From: Pseudoglutamicibacter albus
GTDB taxonomy: Bacteria > Actinomycetota > Actinomycetes > Actinomycetales > Micrococcaceae
Reading direction: 5' to 3'
NCBI RefSeq assembly: GCF_031458175.1
Contig: NZ_JAVDXX010000001.1
Span: 806,001-870,000, forward strand
DNA length: 64,000 nt
Position numbers and translations under genes: made by a program. Positions 52,324 through 63,764 of this stretch are shown one piece after another; the stretch's first letter is position 1; each line of letters opens with the position of its first letter. The notes beneath the pieces were generated by a model. It did no database searches. It was not told where the DNA came from and worked only from the letters and a program-made list of their open reading frames with translations.

Positions 52324-53940
52324 ATGCCTTCCATCAAGCTCGACCATATTTCTTTCGCATACGGTTCAAACCAGGTACTAGATGAGGTGTCACTCAACGT
52401 TGGTGATGGTGAGCGAGCCTTCCTTGTGGGACCCAATGGCTGTGGCAAAACCACGCTCTTGAACGTCGCCTCGGGGCTACTTAAACCAGACAGCGGTCGT
52501 ATCACCTCCCGGGTTGTTGGCGCACCGATTCCAGAACCGGAACGCTTCAACGGTACTGTAGCGGAGTATTTTGCGACCGCGTTGGCACCGTTGCATGAAC
52601 TGTCTCGACGCTTCGAAGAAAACACTGCATCGCTAGCTACTGGCGACACCGGCGCCGAGCGCGAATACGACCAGCTTTTGGCAGCGATGACCGCACACGA
52701 TGTCTGGTCACTCGAAGCACGCCTAGATGAAACACTTGAAGGCCTAGGTCTAGGGGTGCTTTCCGGTTCCTCGGAACGTCTGCTCACGAGTCTCTCCCCC
52801 GGTCAGTGTGCACGCCTTCACTTAGCTGCGCTGCTCACGCTACAACCAGACGTGCTGATACTCGATGAACCGACAAACCACCTGGACCGTGAAGCGATCG
52901 ACTTCCTCACCGCGATGGTCACCAAGTGGCCCGGCCCTGTGCTTGTAAGCAGTCACGACCGTCTGTTCATTGAGAACGTTGCGACTGTCATCTACGACAT
53001 GGACATCACGGTTTGGCAAGAGCTCGCTAGAGCCGAAGGCCACGAACTTACCGGCGGGCTGTTCCGTAATGCTGGCAACTACTCGCAGTATCTAGCCGCG
53101 AAAGAAAAAGCCCGGCAGTCACACCGCCAGATTCATGCGGAGCAGCAAGCAGATAAACGGCACATACGCGAGCACCGTAACGAGAGCATGAAGATTGCCC
53201 GCGGCGGGGTACGCCTCAAGACCGCGACCGGTAAGGAAAAGAAGTTCTTCGCCGACCGCGCAGCCGCGACATCTGTCAAACGCACACGCAACGATGACGT
53301 CAAGCTAGAACGACTAGAAGAGCGGGAAGTCCGTAAGCCGCGCGACTATCAACTCGAACTCAGCACCCCAACTCCAGAGCCATACGAAGGCCTAGCTCTC
53401 AGCATTCGGCACGCTGCTGTCGAGCACCGGCTGGCACCGTGCGACCTCGACCTAGCTGCCGGTGAACATCTACTTGTTACTGGCGATAACGGCGCCGGGA
53501 AGTCGACACTGCTGCAGTGGATCGCCACCGCTCAGCCGCCACAGGGCGTCATCTCGTCAGGGATCATAACCCGCGAGGAGCCTGTGACCATGGTTCAGCA
53601 ACGACTTCCAATGGAAAACGACCCCGGATTCACCGTTGGTATTTGGCACAACGGTGTGGGTCAGCTCGGTAAGGGCGTCATCCACCCAGCAATGTGGTCT
53701 ACACCAATCCCGGAGCTATCGGACGGAAACCAACGCAGAGCGCAAATAGCTGTTGCCATATCAGCCCACCCGTCAACACTGATCGTGGATGAGCCAACCA
53801 ACTATCTGGATCTCGACACCATCGAGTCGTTGGAACGAGCCTTACGCGACTGGCCGGGAACACTGATCATAGCGAGCCACGATCGGTGGCTGATAGAGCA
53901 TTGGCAGGGCCGCCATCTCCACCTGCAGTCATGCAGGTAA
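52324..53940 (+). CDS. ABC-F ribosome-protection-type ATPase
   Basis: 538-residue soluble protein with two ABC domains and no TM segment. First Walker A GPNGCGKT (36-43), signature LSPGQ (157-161), Walker B LILDEP (178-183). A charged linker of about 100 residues (about 240-340) is the part that reaches into the ribosome. Second Walker A GDNGAGKS (387-394), signature LSDGNQ (465-470), then LIVDEPTNYLD. ATG is placed by AGGAG 7 bases upstream. Sequence style is closest to actinobacterial macrolide/lincosamide-protection ABC-Fs, but drug specificity is inferred. It is convergent with a GntR regulator. Confidence 0.85.
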   Translation: MPSIKLDHISFAYGSNQVLDEVSLNVGDGERAFLVGPNGCGKTTLLNVASGLLKPDSGRITSRVVGAPIPEPERFNGTVAEYFATALAPLHELSRRFEENTASLATGDTGAEREYDQLLAAMTAHDVWSLEARLDETLEGLGLGVLSGSSERLLTSLSPGQCARLHLAALLTLQPDVLILDEPTNHLDREAIDFLTAMVTKWPGPVLVSSHDRLFIENVATVIYDMDITVWQELARAEGHELTGGLFRNAGNYSQYLAAKEKARQSHRQIHAEQQADKRHIREHRNESMKIARGGVRLKTATGKEKKFFADRAAATSVKRTRNDDVKLERLEEREVRKPRDYQLELSTPTPEPYEGLALSIRHAAVEHRLAPCDLDLAAGEHLLVTGDNGAGKSTLLQWIATAQPPQGVISSGIITREEPVTMVQQRLPMENDPGFTVGIWHNGVGQLGKGVIHPAMWSTPIPELSDGNQRRAQIAVAISAHPSTLIVDEPTNYLDLDTIESLERALRDWPGTLIIASHDRWLIEHWQGRHLHLQSCR

Positions 53941-53945
53941 AAGCT

Positions 53946-54866
53946 CTACTGGCGCCTGAGATCAAGCCTGATCGGGAAAGCCTCAGGCCTATAGAACGTA
54001 CCGCTAAAGACCACTACCTCATCTCCGGCGAACTGGTGCCGCACAATTTGGAGAAGCGCTGCACCGGAACTCAGATTCAACATTCGCTCCTGCATCAATG
54101 TGGCTGTGACAGCCTCGATCTGTTCGAGTGAACGATTCAACGACACGCCGCAACGCTCATCCAGATGCTTCTCTATCCGAGCGCTGGGAGGCCCTTCTAA
54201 GAGGCCCGCAGTACGCCGCAACGCAACGTACATCTCTTCAACCGCGACAGGTGCGCTATCGGCGCTGTGCAGCCGCTGCAGGTACAGGATCTCCTCACCC
54301 CGCTCAAGACGAAGCTCTCGCGCAAGAAGATTCGTCGCCTTCACAACCTCGTGACGGATCAAGCGAACGCTTGGGGTGCGGTGCCGTAAACGCATCTCCT
54401 CAGCGAAGGTGCGTAGCCCATACGTGGGCGGCGTGGAGGTTGGCCGGGCTGAACGTGTCCCCCTGCCCGGCTGAACGCGAACATAACCTTCCCTGGCTAG
54501 TGTTTCGACAGCATTCCTCAGTGTCGTACGGGATACCTCTAAAGCCTCAGCTAGGGGCCTCTCCCCCGGTAAACGCGTTCCTGGCGGTATCTGCAGCAGA
54601 ACGCCACGCAAAGCCTCTGTGAGGCCGTCTGAACGTTTATAGGATTCCCTGCTGCGTTGCCCCCGGGAGGCTGGCCCTTGCGCTCCCATCGGGTGATGTT
54701 TCCAAGCGTCTACGAGTGCTTGCAGGATGAGATCCGTGTTGGTGACGGCCTGCTCTGTGGGAGTTGCCAACGGTTTTGAGGATGCCGGTAGTTCCTGTGT
54801 TGGCGGTGGTTCTTGCGTTGCCGGATTGTCGTGAGTGCTCTCGGTGGTAACTGACGGATTCTTCAT
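53946..54866 (-). CDS. GntR-family (HutC/UTRA) transcriptional regulator
   Basis: 306 residues. A disordered Thr/Pro-rich N-terminus of about 75 residues precedes the winged helix (about 82-145, GTRLPGERPLAEALEVSRTT then REGYVRVQPGRGT). A UTRA ligand domain (about 165-305) completes it. Its stop is 6 bp from that of the convergent ABC-F gene. Both appear as a unit placed between two respiratory operons, so it may sense the antibiotic or another small molecule. Confidence 0.88.
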   Translation of the reverse strand: MKNPSVTTESTHDNPATQEPPPTQELPASSKPLATPTEQAVTNTDLILQALVDAWKHHPMGAQGPASRGQRSRESYKRSDGLTEALRGVLLQIPPGTRLPGERPLAEALEVSRTTLRNAVETLAREGYVRVQPGRGTRSARPTSTPPTYGLRTFAEEMRLRHRTPSVRLIRHEVVKATNLLARELRLERGEEILYLQRLHSADSAPVAVEEMYVALRRTAGLLEGPPSARIEKHLDERCGVSLNRSLEQIEAVTATLMQERMLNLSSGAALLQIVRHQFAGDEVVVFSGTFYRPEAFPIRLDLRRQ

Positions 54867-54965
54867 GGAACGTCCTGCCGCGGAAAGTCTGACACGTGAA
54901 GATGAGAAACGACGAGGGCTTAGGTCTCAACTATATCGGCAACAAGATACTTTCGATCGTTAAAT

Positions 54966-55009
54966 GTTTGAAGGGGCTTCCGCACCATGGTGCGGAAGCC
55001 CCTTCAAAC
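54966..55009 (-). terminator. Terminator of the ctaC-ctaD-ctaF operon
   Basis: A perfect 44-bp palindrome (arm GAAGGGGCTTCCGCACC) lies 16 bp beyond the ctaF stop. It can act in both directions. Confidence 0.8.
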
Positions 55010-55024
55010 TATGTCAGCTGGTAT

Positions 55025-55426
55025 TTAGTGGCGGTAGGAGCCTCGGTTGAGTTCGAACGCCCAACCGAGGACGCCGACTGCTACAGCACCTAGGCCGAGG
55101 TAGAAAACCCACCAGCCGATGGCCAGGCCTGCGAAGCCGATAGCTACACCAGCACCGAGCATCAGCGGCCACCAGGACCACGGAGTGAACTGACCGTAGA
55201 TGCCAGCGCGCTCAGCGATCTCACCCTCAGTGTCATCCTCCGGCAGGTTGTCGGACAGCTTAGCATGCTTGTTGAAGTAGTAGCCGATCATGCCGGTCAT
55301 CAGACCAAGCAATACCAGTGCTGGGAAACCTACCCATTCCTCGAAGCTCGTCATGAAACCGTAAACGATTCCAATCGGAATGAAGAACAGAACACCAGCT
55401 AAGAAAAAGTAACCACTAGTTTTCAT
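55025..55426 (-). CDS. ctaF: Cytochrome c oxidase subunit IV (actinobacterial CtaF)
   Basis: 133 residues with four TM segments (about 5-25, 32-50, 90-105, 108-125). This small accessory subunit is specific to actinobacterial aa3 oxidase; FTPWSWWPLMLGAG is a recognisable central motif. It starts 7 bases after the ctaD stop. Confidence 0.92.
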   Translation of the reverse strand: MKTSGYFFLAGVLFFIPIGIVYGFMTSFEEWVGFPALVLLGLMTGMIGYYFNKHAKLSDNLPEDDTEGEIAERAGIYGQFTPWSWWPLMLGAGVAIGFAGLAIGWWVFYLGLGAVAVGVLGWAFELNRGSYRH

Positions 55427-55433
55427 AACTTAA

Positions 55434-57155
<1,722 letters not shown>

Positions 57156-57161
57156 GAGTCA

Positions 57162-58061
57162 TCACTTCCCTTCTCGGCTTGGCTCTTCTTCGCCAGTCAG
57201 ACGATGGTAGGAAGGATCGTTAGTCGGAGTAACCTCAAGACGGTTGTACTCCTCCTTCAAGCTACCCTTCTCCATCTTCGCGAGCTGGTTCTTGAATTCT
57301 TCCTCGGAGACAACCTTGACCTGGAAGATCATCTCGGAGTGGTATTCACCGCAAAGCTCAGCACACTTACCTGCGTAGGTGCCTTCCTTCTGCGGGGTGA
57401 GCCACATGTGGTTCTGCTTACCTGGGATCATGTCCATCTTCTGAAGGAATGCAGGAATCCAGAACGAGTGGATCACGTCACGCGAGTTCAACTTGAAGTG
57501 AACCGGAACGTTAACTGGGAGGTAGAGCGTCGGGAGCTTGGACTCGTCAACGACCTTGCCCGGCTCGTGCACCTGGGTCGTAACCTCGTAGCGCTGATCG
57601 CCTTCGTAGTCGTAGTTGAAGTCCCAAGCCCACTGCTTGCCGTAGACGTTAACGGTCAGCGGAGAGTCAACTGGGGTGTCAACCTTCTGCTGCGTGCGGT
57701 GGGTGAAAGTAAAGAAGGTCATGATAATGGCGATCGGGACCGCCGTGTAGAAGACCTCGAGTGGCAGCGAGTAGCTCAGCTGCTTTGGATAACCGGTATC
57801 GCCCTTGCGGCGGCGGTAGGCAACGATGCACCACAGAGCCAAGCCCCAGGTAATCAAACCGATTACCAACGAGGCGATCCAGGAGTGATTCCACAGCTCC
57901 GCGAGTGAGCGAGTGTGGTTGGTCGTGTCCAGATCTTCCAGGGGCAGGAAGCCATTCTTGGACACGGGGGTGCATCCCGCGAGGGCTAGTGCCCCAACGG
58001 CAAGGATCCCGCCGAAGACCTTGGTCTTGACGCGACCGCTGGTCCGAACTTGCGAACTCAC
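57162..58061 (-). CDS. ctaC: Cytochrome c oxidase subunit II (lipoprotein)
   Basis: 299 residues from the GTG at 58061, which has a GAGGAAGGG ribosome site; upstream in-frame codons would add 24 residues. The type II signal ends in the lipobox LAGC (about 27-30). Two TM helices follow, then the CuA domain with CAELCGEYHSEM and the aromatic QWAWDFNYDYEG path for electron entry. Receives electrons from QcrC. Confidence 0.95.
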   Translation of the reverse strand: MSSQVRTSGRVKTKVFGGILAVGALALAGCTPVSKNGFLPLEDLDTTNHTRSLAELWNHSWIASLVIGLITWGLALWCIVAYRRRKGDTGYPKQLSYSLPLEVFYTAVPIAIIMTFFTFTHRTQQKVDTPVDSPLTVNVYGKQWAWDFNYDYEGDQRYEVTTQVHEPGKVVDESKLPTLYLPVNVPVHFKLNSRDVIHSFWIPAFLQKMDMIPGKQNHMWLTPQKEGTYAGKCAELCGEYHSEMIFQVKVVSEEEFKNQLAKMEKGSLKEEYNRLEVTPTNDPSYHRLTGEEEPSREGK

Positions 58062-58205
58062 AGACGGCCCTTCCTCTTGAGTGTATGCGGATGACGTGAT
58101 GGTAAGCGGCGGCCGGTGGAGAAACTGGCACACCTACTCTCCTTAGAGAGTACCGTTCTTTGCGCTCTGACGCACAGTTGGCGCGCCGAATGCACTTAAT
58201 GTTGG

Positions 58206-58556
58206 TCAGTGGAACGAGTCGCCGCAGGCGCATGAACCCGCAGCGTTCGGGTTATCAATCGTGAAGCCGACCTTCTCGATGGAATCCTCGAAATCTACGG
58301 TCGATCCCGCAAGATACGGAGCCGACATCTGATCCACGATCAGCTCGACACCATCGAAATCACGGATGGCGTCGCCGTCGAGGACACGCTCGTCGAAGTA
58401 CAGCTGGTAGATCAGACCCGAACAACCACCGGGTTGTACAGCGACCCGTAGTCGAAGATCATCGCGGCCTTCCTGCTGAAGCAGTTCACGAACCTTAGTG
58501 GCAGCACCATCAGTCAAAGTGACTTCATGGCTTGCAGTCTCTGCAGCTGTTGTCAT
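58206..58556 (-). CDS. erpA: Iron-sulfur cluster insertion protein ErpA (HesB/IscA family)
   Basis: A-type carrier of Fe-S clusters, 116 residues. The three ligand cysteines are in QPGGCSG and GSCACGDSF at the C-terminus. It sits upstream of ctaC on the same strand with a 144-bp gap, the common actinobacterial arrangement. Clusters may be delivered to respiratory or other proteins; the recipient is not evident. Confidence 0.93.
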   Translation of the reverse strand: MTTAAETASHEVTLTDGAATKVRELLQQEGRDDLRLRVAVQPGGCSGLIYQLYFDERVLDGDAIRDFDGVELIVDQMSAPYLAGSTVDFEDSIEKVGFTIDNPNAAGSCACGDSFH

Positions 58557-58679
58557 GAGAAACCTCCATACCCAGCACGCCGGATATCCAGCATGCTGTG
58601 TGCCTTGTTGCGGTCATCGAAGGCGGTATTTCTATTGCCATCGAAAACCTTGTTTTGTCTCTAGTGTAGTCCGAGGCCC

Positions 58680-60095
58680 TTAGCTGTTGGCCGCTTCAGT
58701 GGCCAGATGCGTAAGCAATAGAGCTTCCGAAAGTGTTGCCTTGAAGAAGTCTTCAATATGTAGCGATTCGTTGGCCGAATGTGCTCGGGTATCCGGGTCT
58801 TCAATACCGGTGACGAGAATCTCGGCGTCTGGGAAGACCGCCTGGAGGTCGCCGATGAATGGGATCGAGCCTCCAAGCCCCATTTCCACTGGCTTGACGT
58901 TCCATGCTTGCTTAAGGGCCCACATCTTCGCCTGAGCAGCCGGCGAGGAGGTATCGGTCGCGAAGGACGGGCCAACCTCCGTGGTCTTATAGCTAATCTC
59001 GGCACCGAAGATGTCTTGATTCGCAAAGTGCTCTTCCATAGCTTTCGCCGCCAACGCCGGGTCCTGGCCCGGTGCTAGACGCACTGAAACTTTGCCCCGC
59101 ACCATCGGGATGATCGTGTTGGAGGACAGCGACACGTTGGTGATGTCCATACCGATGAGCGAAATGGCTGGCTTGCGCCACAAACGATCCGCGATCGAAC
59201 CGGTGCCTGCCAAACGTAAGCCCTCAACTACGTTGGCATCGGCTCGGAAATCAGCCTCGTCATAGTCGATCTCGGCAGTCGAGGCGACGGCCAGCCCCTC
59301 AACTGCCACGTCACCGTTCTCGTCGTGGAGGGTTGCGACCAAGCGTGCCGCGATCGTCGGGGCGTCCAGAACGGGGCCCCCAAAGACACCTGAGTGAACA
59401 GCGTGCTCAAGTACCCGAACCTCGAACTCTCCTGCCGTGAGGCCACGTAGCGACGTGGTCAAGGCAGGCTGGCCGACCTTCCAGTTGCTCGAATCAGCAA
59501 CGATGATGACCTCAGCTGCCAGCGCATCGCGATTCTCTTGCAGGAAGTTAGCGAACGATGGCGAACCGACTTCCTCTTCACCTTCGATGAAATATGTCAA
59601 GCCAAGCCCGGTCGCGGCAGCTACCTGGTCGATAGCGCGTAGCGCTCCAACGTGGACCATGATGCCTGCTTTATCGTCGGCCGTGCCGCGGGCATACAGG
59701 CGCCCATTGACCTCAGTGGCTTTCCACGGGTCCGTGTTCCATAGCTCCACGTCCCCGGTGGGCTGCACGTCGTGGTGGGCATACATGAGCACGGTAGGCA
59801 TACCGTCTGCTGCTTCGCGACGCGCGATGATAGCCGGGCGGCCCTGCGCCCCATCAGGGCGAGCAGCGGAGAGAACACGGACGTCTTCGAGACCAGCTGA
59901 GCGGAACAGCTCAGCCACCGCTTCCGCGGAATCGATCACCGGCTGCGGGTCAAGATCATCCCACGCGACCGAAGGGATCTCAACGAGTGCGCTCAGCTCT
60001 TTGATGAGCTGTTCACGTTGGCCATCAACTGCTGAACGCAGCTGATCGACCACATCAGGTGAGACAACGGAAAGGGGTTCGTTTGTTTCAGTCAT
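58680..60095 (-). CDS. M20-family dipeptidase
   Basis: 471 residues from the ATG at 60095 (an upstream in-frame start would add 21). Zinc/catalytic motifs: YAHHDVQP, GRLYARGTADDKAG (bridging Asp), IEGEEEVGSP (catalytic Glu pair) and the C-terminal His in HSANESLHIED. This is the CNDP/carnosinase-like M20 group, cleaving dipeptides in the cytoplasm. Same family but different branch from the M20 enzyme at 17297. Confidence 0.9.
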   Translation of the reverse strand: MTETNEPLSVVSPDVVDQLRSAVDGQREQLIKELSALVEIPSVAWDDLDPQPVIDSAEAVAELFRSAGLEDVRVLSAARPDGAQGRPAIIARREAADGMPTVLMYAHHDVQPTGDVELWNTDPWKATEVNGRLYARGTADDKAGIMVHVGALRAIDQVAAATGLGLTYFIEGEEEVGSPSFANFLQENRDALAAEVIIVADSSNWKVGQPALTTSLRGLTAGEFEVRVLEHAVHSGVFGGPVLDAPTIAARLVATLHDENGDVAVEGLAVASTAEIDYDEADFRADANVVEGLRLAGTGSIADRLWRKPAISLIGMDITNVSLSSNTIIPMVRGKVSVRLAPGQDPALAAKAMEEHFANQDIFGAEISYKTTEVGPSFATDTSSPAAQAKMWALKQAWNVKPVEMGLGGSIPFIGDLQAVFPDAEILVTGIEDPDTRAHSANESLHIEDFFKATLSEALLLTHLATEAANS

Positions 60096-60178
60096 AGAAC
60101 CAACACTAATACGGTCACCAAGGCCAATAACACGTCGCGTGTTCGGTAATTGAGCCAAAGGCCGATAGGATTGGGGCC

Positions 60179-60790
60179 GTGTTTGGTCGTAAAAAGAATG
60201 AACGGGCGGGCAAAGCTCAAACGAATGCCCCCGAGCCTGTAGTGGAAGAAGACAAGGGCCGCTCCCCTAGCGCTAAGAAGGGCCCCACCCCTTCACGCCG
60301 TGAACAGGAAGCAAAGAACCGCCGCCCTTTGGTAGGTGGCTCCCCTGCTGTTGCGAAGCAGCGTCAGCGTGAGCGCCGCGCCGCTGAGGCCGCGCGTATC
60401 CGTGAAGGGATGCGTACCGGGGATGAACGCTACCTGCTCGCCCGCGACAAGGGGCCACAGCGCCGCTACGCCCGTGAATTCATCGACGCCCGAACATCCA
60501 TCGGTGAGACCCTGCTCATCGTTGTGGTGCTCTTCCTGGTCACTTCGCTTCTAATGTCCTCGATCCTGCCTCCCGAGGCGCAGGCGAACATGGTCTTCAT
60601 CATGTGGATCTACCTGTTCATCGTGATTGTGGATGGCATCTGGGCAAGCCGCCAGCTCAAGAAGCGTTTGTTGTTGAAATTCGGTGAGGTCGAGAAGGGA
60701 ACGATGTGGTACGCATTCATGCGTGCGCTGCAGTTCCGCCCGATGCGCCAACCAAAACCACAGAATAAGCGCGGCGAATACCCTGAGTGA
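60179..60790 (+). CDS. DUF3043 membrane protein
   Basis: 203 residues: a basic, disordered N-terminal half (SRREQEAKNRRPLVGG and RQRERRAAEAARIREGM), then two TM segments (about 108-128 and 138-155) and a basic tail. This matches DUF3043 of actinobacteria; function unknown. The GTG lacks a ribosome site; TAGGAT at 60166-60171 ends 7 bases before it, so a leaderless message is likely. Confidence 0.85.
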   Translation: MFGRKKNERAGKAQTNAPEPVVEEDKGRSPSAKKGPTPSRREQEAKNRRPLVGGSPAVAKQRQRERRAAEAARIREGMRTGDERYLLARDKGPQRRYAREFIDARTSIGETLLIVVVLFLVTSLLMSSILPPEAQANMVFIMWIYLFIVIVDGIWASRQLKKRLLLKFGEVEKGTMWYAFMRALQFRPMRQPKPQNKRGEYPE

Positions 60791-60833
60791 TAATCCGCCG
60801 GTGCTAGCACCGCGGTCTAATGCTCAATACACA

Positions 60834-60870
60834 ACGGTTCGGGACCCTGACAGGGTCCCGAACCGTGTTT
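60834..60870 (+). terminator. Terminator between the DUF3043 gene and pyrD
   Basis: A perfect 15-bp stem (ACGGTTCGGGACCCT) with a 3-base loop, followed by GTTT, between convergent genes. Confidence 0.85.
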
Positions 60871-60907
60871 AAGGGAAGCTACCGTGCAGTAAGTGAGGCG
60901 TTGGCAG

Positions 60908-61981
60908 CTAAGCAGCCTTGCGTTTATAGGCTTTCTTGAGTGCACGGTTGATGCGGTGGACCCAGAACGGACCTTCATACAAGAAAGCGGTATAGCCCTG
61001 GACTAGATCAGCGCCTGCTTCGATGCGTTGAATCACGTCCTCGCCAGTAGTAACACCGCCAACGGAGATGATCGCGATCTCTTCTGGGAGTGCCTCACGC
61101 AGTATCTCTAGCACCTCGATCGAGCGTTCTCGCAGAGGCTGGCCCGACAAACCGCCAGCACCCAGGGCAACGACCTCATTCGTCGGTGTTGAAAGTGGCG
61201 CCCGCTTGATCGTGGTGTTGGTAGCAATCACCGCATCGAGCCCCACATCTTGAGCCAAGCGGGCAACATCGCGGACATCCTCATCAGCAAGATCCGGGGC
61301 GATCTTCACCGCCAACGGAACACGGCGGTCGGTAACCGCCGCATCGGCTTCCTCGCGAACGGCCGCTAGCAGCGGACGTAACGCCTCAATATCCTGCAGC
61401 ATCTGCAAGCCCGGTGTGTTCGGCGAAGAAACGTTCACGACCATGTAATCCGCGTACGGCGCCAGAGTGCGGGCCGAAAGCCGGTAATCATCAACAGCGT
61501 TCTCAAGCTCAACCACTTTGGTTTTACCGATGTTCACGCCGATGATCGGGCGGATACCGGCGCGGCGGTTCAAAACCTCCCGCGTGCGGGCCAAACGTGG
61601 AGCGATCGCTGCAGCACCCTCGTTATTGAAACCCATCCGGTTGATAATCGCCTTGTCCTCAACCAGACGGAACAAGCGAGGCTGAGGGTTTCCATCCTGA
61701 GCCTGCCCTGTGACCGTACCCACCTCGATGTGGCCGAACCCCAGGTTAGTCAGCGCAGTGGTTCCCTCGCCGTGCTTATCGAAACCGGCCGCCAGCCCGA
61801 AAGCTGAAGGGAAGGTCAAGCCCATTGCCCGCACGGGAGTCGACGGGCGCGTCAAGCGACGCAAAACCGCGCCAAGGCCGCATTTCTCGACCAAGCGGAT
61901 CATCGAAAAACCGAGGTGGTGAGCTTTCTCCGCATCCATGCGAGAAAACGCAAGCTTAAAAAACGTAGGGTAAAAACGCAT
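60908..61981 (-). CDS. pyrD: Dihydroorotate dehydrogenase (quinone)
   Basis: Fourth step of pyrimidine synthesis, class 2 membrane-associated enzyme using menaquinone. 357 residues: N-terminal amphipathic helices (MRFYPTFFKLAF), FMN barrel with GLAAGFDKHGEG, FGHIEVGTVT, NRMGFNNEG, catalytic Ser in NVSSPNTPGL, and VGGVTTGEDV. ATG at 61981 preceded by AGGAAG; a TTG one codon earlier is possible. Confidence 0.96.
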   Translation of the reverse strand: MRFYPTFFKLAFSRMDAEKAHHLGFSMIRLVEKCGLGAVLRRLTRPSTPVRAMGLTFPSAFGLAAGFDKHGEGTTALTNLGFGHIEVGTVTGQAQDGNPQPRLFRLVEDKAIINRMGFNNEGAAAIAPRLARTREVLNRRAGIRPIIGVNIGKTKVVELENAVDDYRLSARTLAPYADYMVVNVSSPNTPGLQMLQDIEALRPLLAAVREEADAAVTDRRVPLAVKIAPDLADEDVRDVARLAQDVGLDAVIATNTTIKRAPLSTPTNEVVALGAGGLSGQPLRERSIEVLEILREALPEEIAIISVGGVTTGEDVIQRIEAGADLVQGYTAFLYEGPFWVHRINRALKKAYKRKAA

Positions 61982-62040
61982 CAAGCAACTTCCTGATCAG
62001 TACAACGTTCCAGACCAATACAGTGCCCATAGTGCATGGG

Positions 62041-62898
62041 CTAAACCTCGCCGTTTATAGCAGGGGACGAACCAGGCTGGGAACCTAACGACACCGGCTT
62101 ATTCACCGCGCCACCGAAACGGCGATCCCGCGAAACATACTGGCCCAACGCGTCCCAGAACACTTCACGGCTCATATCCGGCCACAACGTATCCAAGAAA
62201 ACCAGTTCCGCATACGCCGACTGCCATAGAAGAAAATTCGAAATCCGGTGCTCGCCCGAGGTGCGCAAAAACAGATCCACATCAGGAAGATCCGGCTGAT
62301 ACATCCGTGCGTTCAACGCATTCTCAGTGACACCCCGCTCAGACAGCGCACCGGAGGCAACATCGGAGGCGATCTCGCGCACCGCACGCATAATCTCCGA
62401 ACGGCCGCCGTAATTGACGCACATCACCAGGTCCATGACGGTGTTATTCCGCGTCATCTGCTCGGCAGTCTCCAACTCAGAGATGACTGACTTCCACAAC
62501 CGACCACGCTCACCAGACCAACGAACACGCACACCCCACTCGTTCAACGTGTCGCGCTGGCGCCGCAAAACATCGCGTGAGAAACCCATCAAGAAGCGGA
62601 CCTCGTCCGGGCTACGCTTCCAGTTCTCCGTGGAGAACGCATACACCGAAACATGCTTAATGCCAGCCTCGATGGCTCCTGCGACAACATCGAGTAGCGC
62701 CTGCTCCCCCGCCCGGTGCCCTTCGGTACGGGGAAGGCCCCGCTGATTCGCCCATCGCCCATTGCCATCCATCACGATGCCAACATGGTGAGGCAACAAA
62801 GACCTCTTATAGTCCGGCATGAAGCGGACAGCCCCTTGGCCTGGTGCTGGAACTGAAGCGGAAACATCAGCCACTATGAGCGCAAACCTCCGATTCAA
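62041..62898 (-). CDS. uppS: Polyprenyl diphosphate synthase (UppS family)
   Basis: cis-Prenyltransferase that makes the C50-C55 lipid carrier. 285 residues at most, with [16 protein letters not shown] (pyrophosphate binding, about 43-58), FSTENWKRS and [15 protein letters not shown]. The outermost start is a TTG overlapping the recO stop (TTGA); a GTG at 62874 (277 residues) after GGAGG is equally plausible. Coupled to recO. Works upstream of UppP and Ppm1 in this window. Confidence 0.95.
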   Translation of the reverse strand: MNRRFALIVADVSASVPAPGQGAVRFMPDYKRSLLPHHVGIVMDGNGRWANQRGLPRTEGHRAGEQALLDVVAGAIEAGIKHVSVYAFSTENWKRSPDEVRFLMGFSRDVLRRQRDTLNEWGVRVRWSGERGRLWKSVISELETAEQMTRNNTVMDLVMCVNYGGRSEIMRAVREIASDVASGALSERGVTENALNARMYQPDLPDVDLFLRTSGEHRISNFLLWQSAYAELVFLDTLWPDMSREVFWDALGQYVSRDRRFGGAVNKPVSLGSQPGSSPAINGEV

Positions 62899-63659
62899 AC
62901 ATCCTGCGCGCGATCAAGCACACTCAACGACCTAACTGAGCGTTCGAGGTGCCACTGCACATATTGTGTCACGATCTCACCGGCCTGCCGCATCGTCACG
63001 TGATCAGCGCGCTGAACCCGTGCCCACTCCCCCGTGTTCAAAGCATCCAACAGATCCATAACTTCCGGCGTTGGGCTACGGGAACCCGCAGGCCGACAGT
63101 CGGGGCATACAGCGCCACCCAGCGGGACGTTGAGGCTACGATGCGGACCTGGCGCGCCGCATCGGACGCATTCAGCGAACGAGGCCGCCCAGCCGGCAAC
63201 CGCAAGAGAACGTAAAACGTACGAATCAAGCACAGCGAAAGGATGCTGCTGCCGCGTGGCTAAAGCATTCAAGGCCCCGTAGAGCAACGTGAACTGGACA
63301 TGCGTGGAATCGGCGTCATCACGAGTGAGCTTCTCAGCAACTTCAACCATGACCGCGGCGCAACTATAGAGGACATAGTCCGCACTCAACGTAGCGCCAT
63401 ACGGCTCCACGATCTGCGCCTGGGTTACGGTATCCAGGTTCCTGCCTTGAGCGAGCTGCACATCGATCACCATGCCCGGCTCCAAAACCGCACCGAACCG
63501 GGACGCGGTCCGGCGTACACCCTTCGCGACCGCCCGCACCTGCCCGTGCGATTGCGTCAGCAACACCACGATCCGGTCCGCTTCAGCGAGCTTATAGTGG
63601 CGCAACACGATAGCGCGGTCCTTATAAGAACGCGCAGAGAAAGTTGAACCACGGGCCAT
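62895..63659 (-). CDS. recO: DNA repair protein RecO
   Basis: Recombination mediator that loads RecA on SSB-coated DNA with RecR. 254 residues: N-terminal OB fold ([20 protein letters not shown]), helical middle, and the four-Cys zinc finger (CVRCGAPG and VCPDC, about 158-185). Its stop overlaps the uppS start. The order leuA-recO-uppS is common in Micrococcaceae. Confidence 0.95.
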   Translation of the reverse strand: MARGSTFSARSYKDRAIVLRHYKLAEADRIVVLLTQSHGQVRAVAKGVRRTASRFGAVLEPGMVIDVQLAQGRNLDTVTQAQIVEPYGATLSADYVLYSCAAVMVEVAEKLTRDDADSTHVQFTLLYGALNALATRQQHPFAVLDSYVLRSLAVAGWAASFAECVRCGAPGPHRSLNVPLGGAVCPDCRPAGSRSPTPEVMDLLDALNTGEWARVQRADHVTMRQAGEIVTQYVQWHLERSVRSLSVLDRAQDV

Positions 63660-63693
63660 GCTTACAGCCTATAGACCTATGCCGTAGACAGAC

Positions 63694-63731
63694 GTGGGTG
63701 GGGCGTGCGTTGATGCGCTCGGCCCACCCAC
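63694..63731 (-). terminator. Possible terminator of leuA
   Basis: GTGGGTGGG pairs with CCCACCCAC across an 18- to 20-base loop, between leuA and recO on the minus strand. No T-run follows. Confidence 0.4.
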
Positions 63732-63764
63732 AACAATGCCTGCTACCGGAATCGGTGCGAGGGT

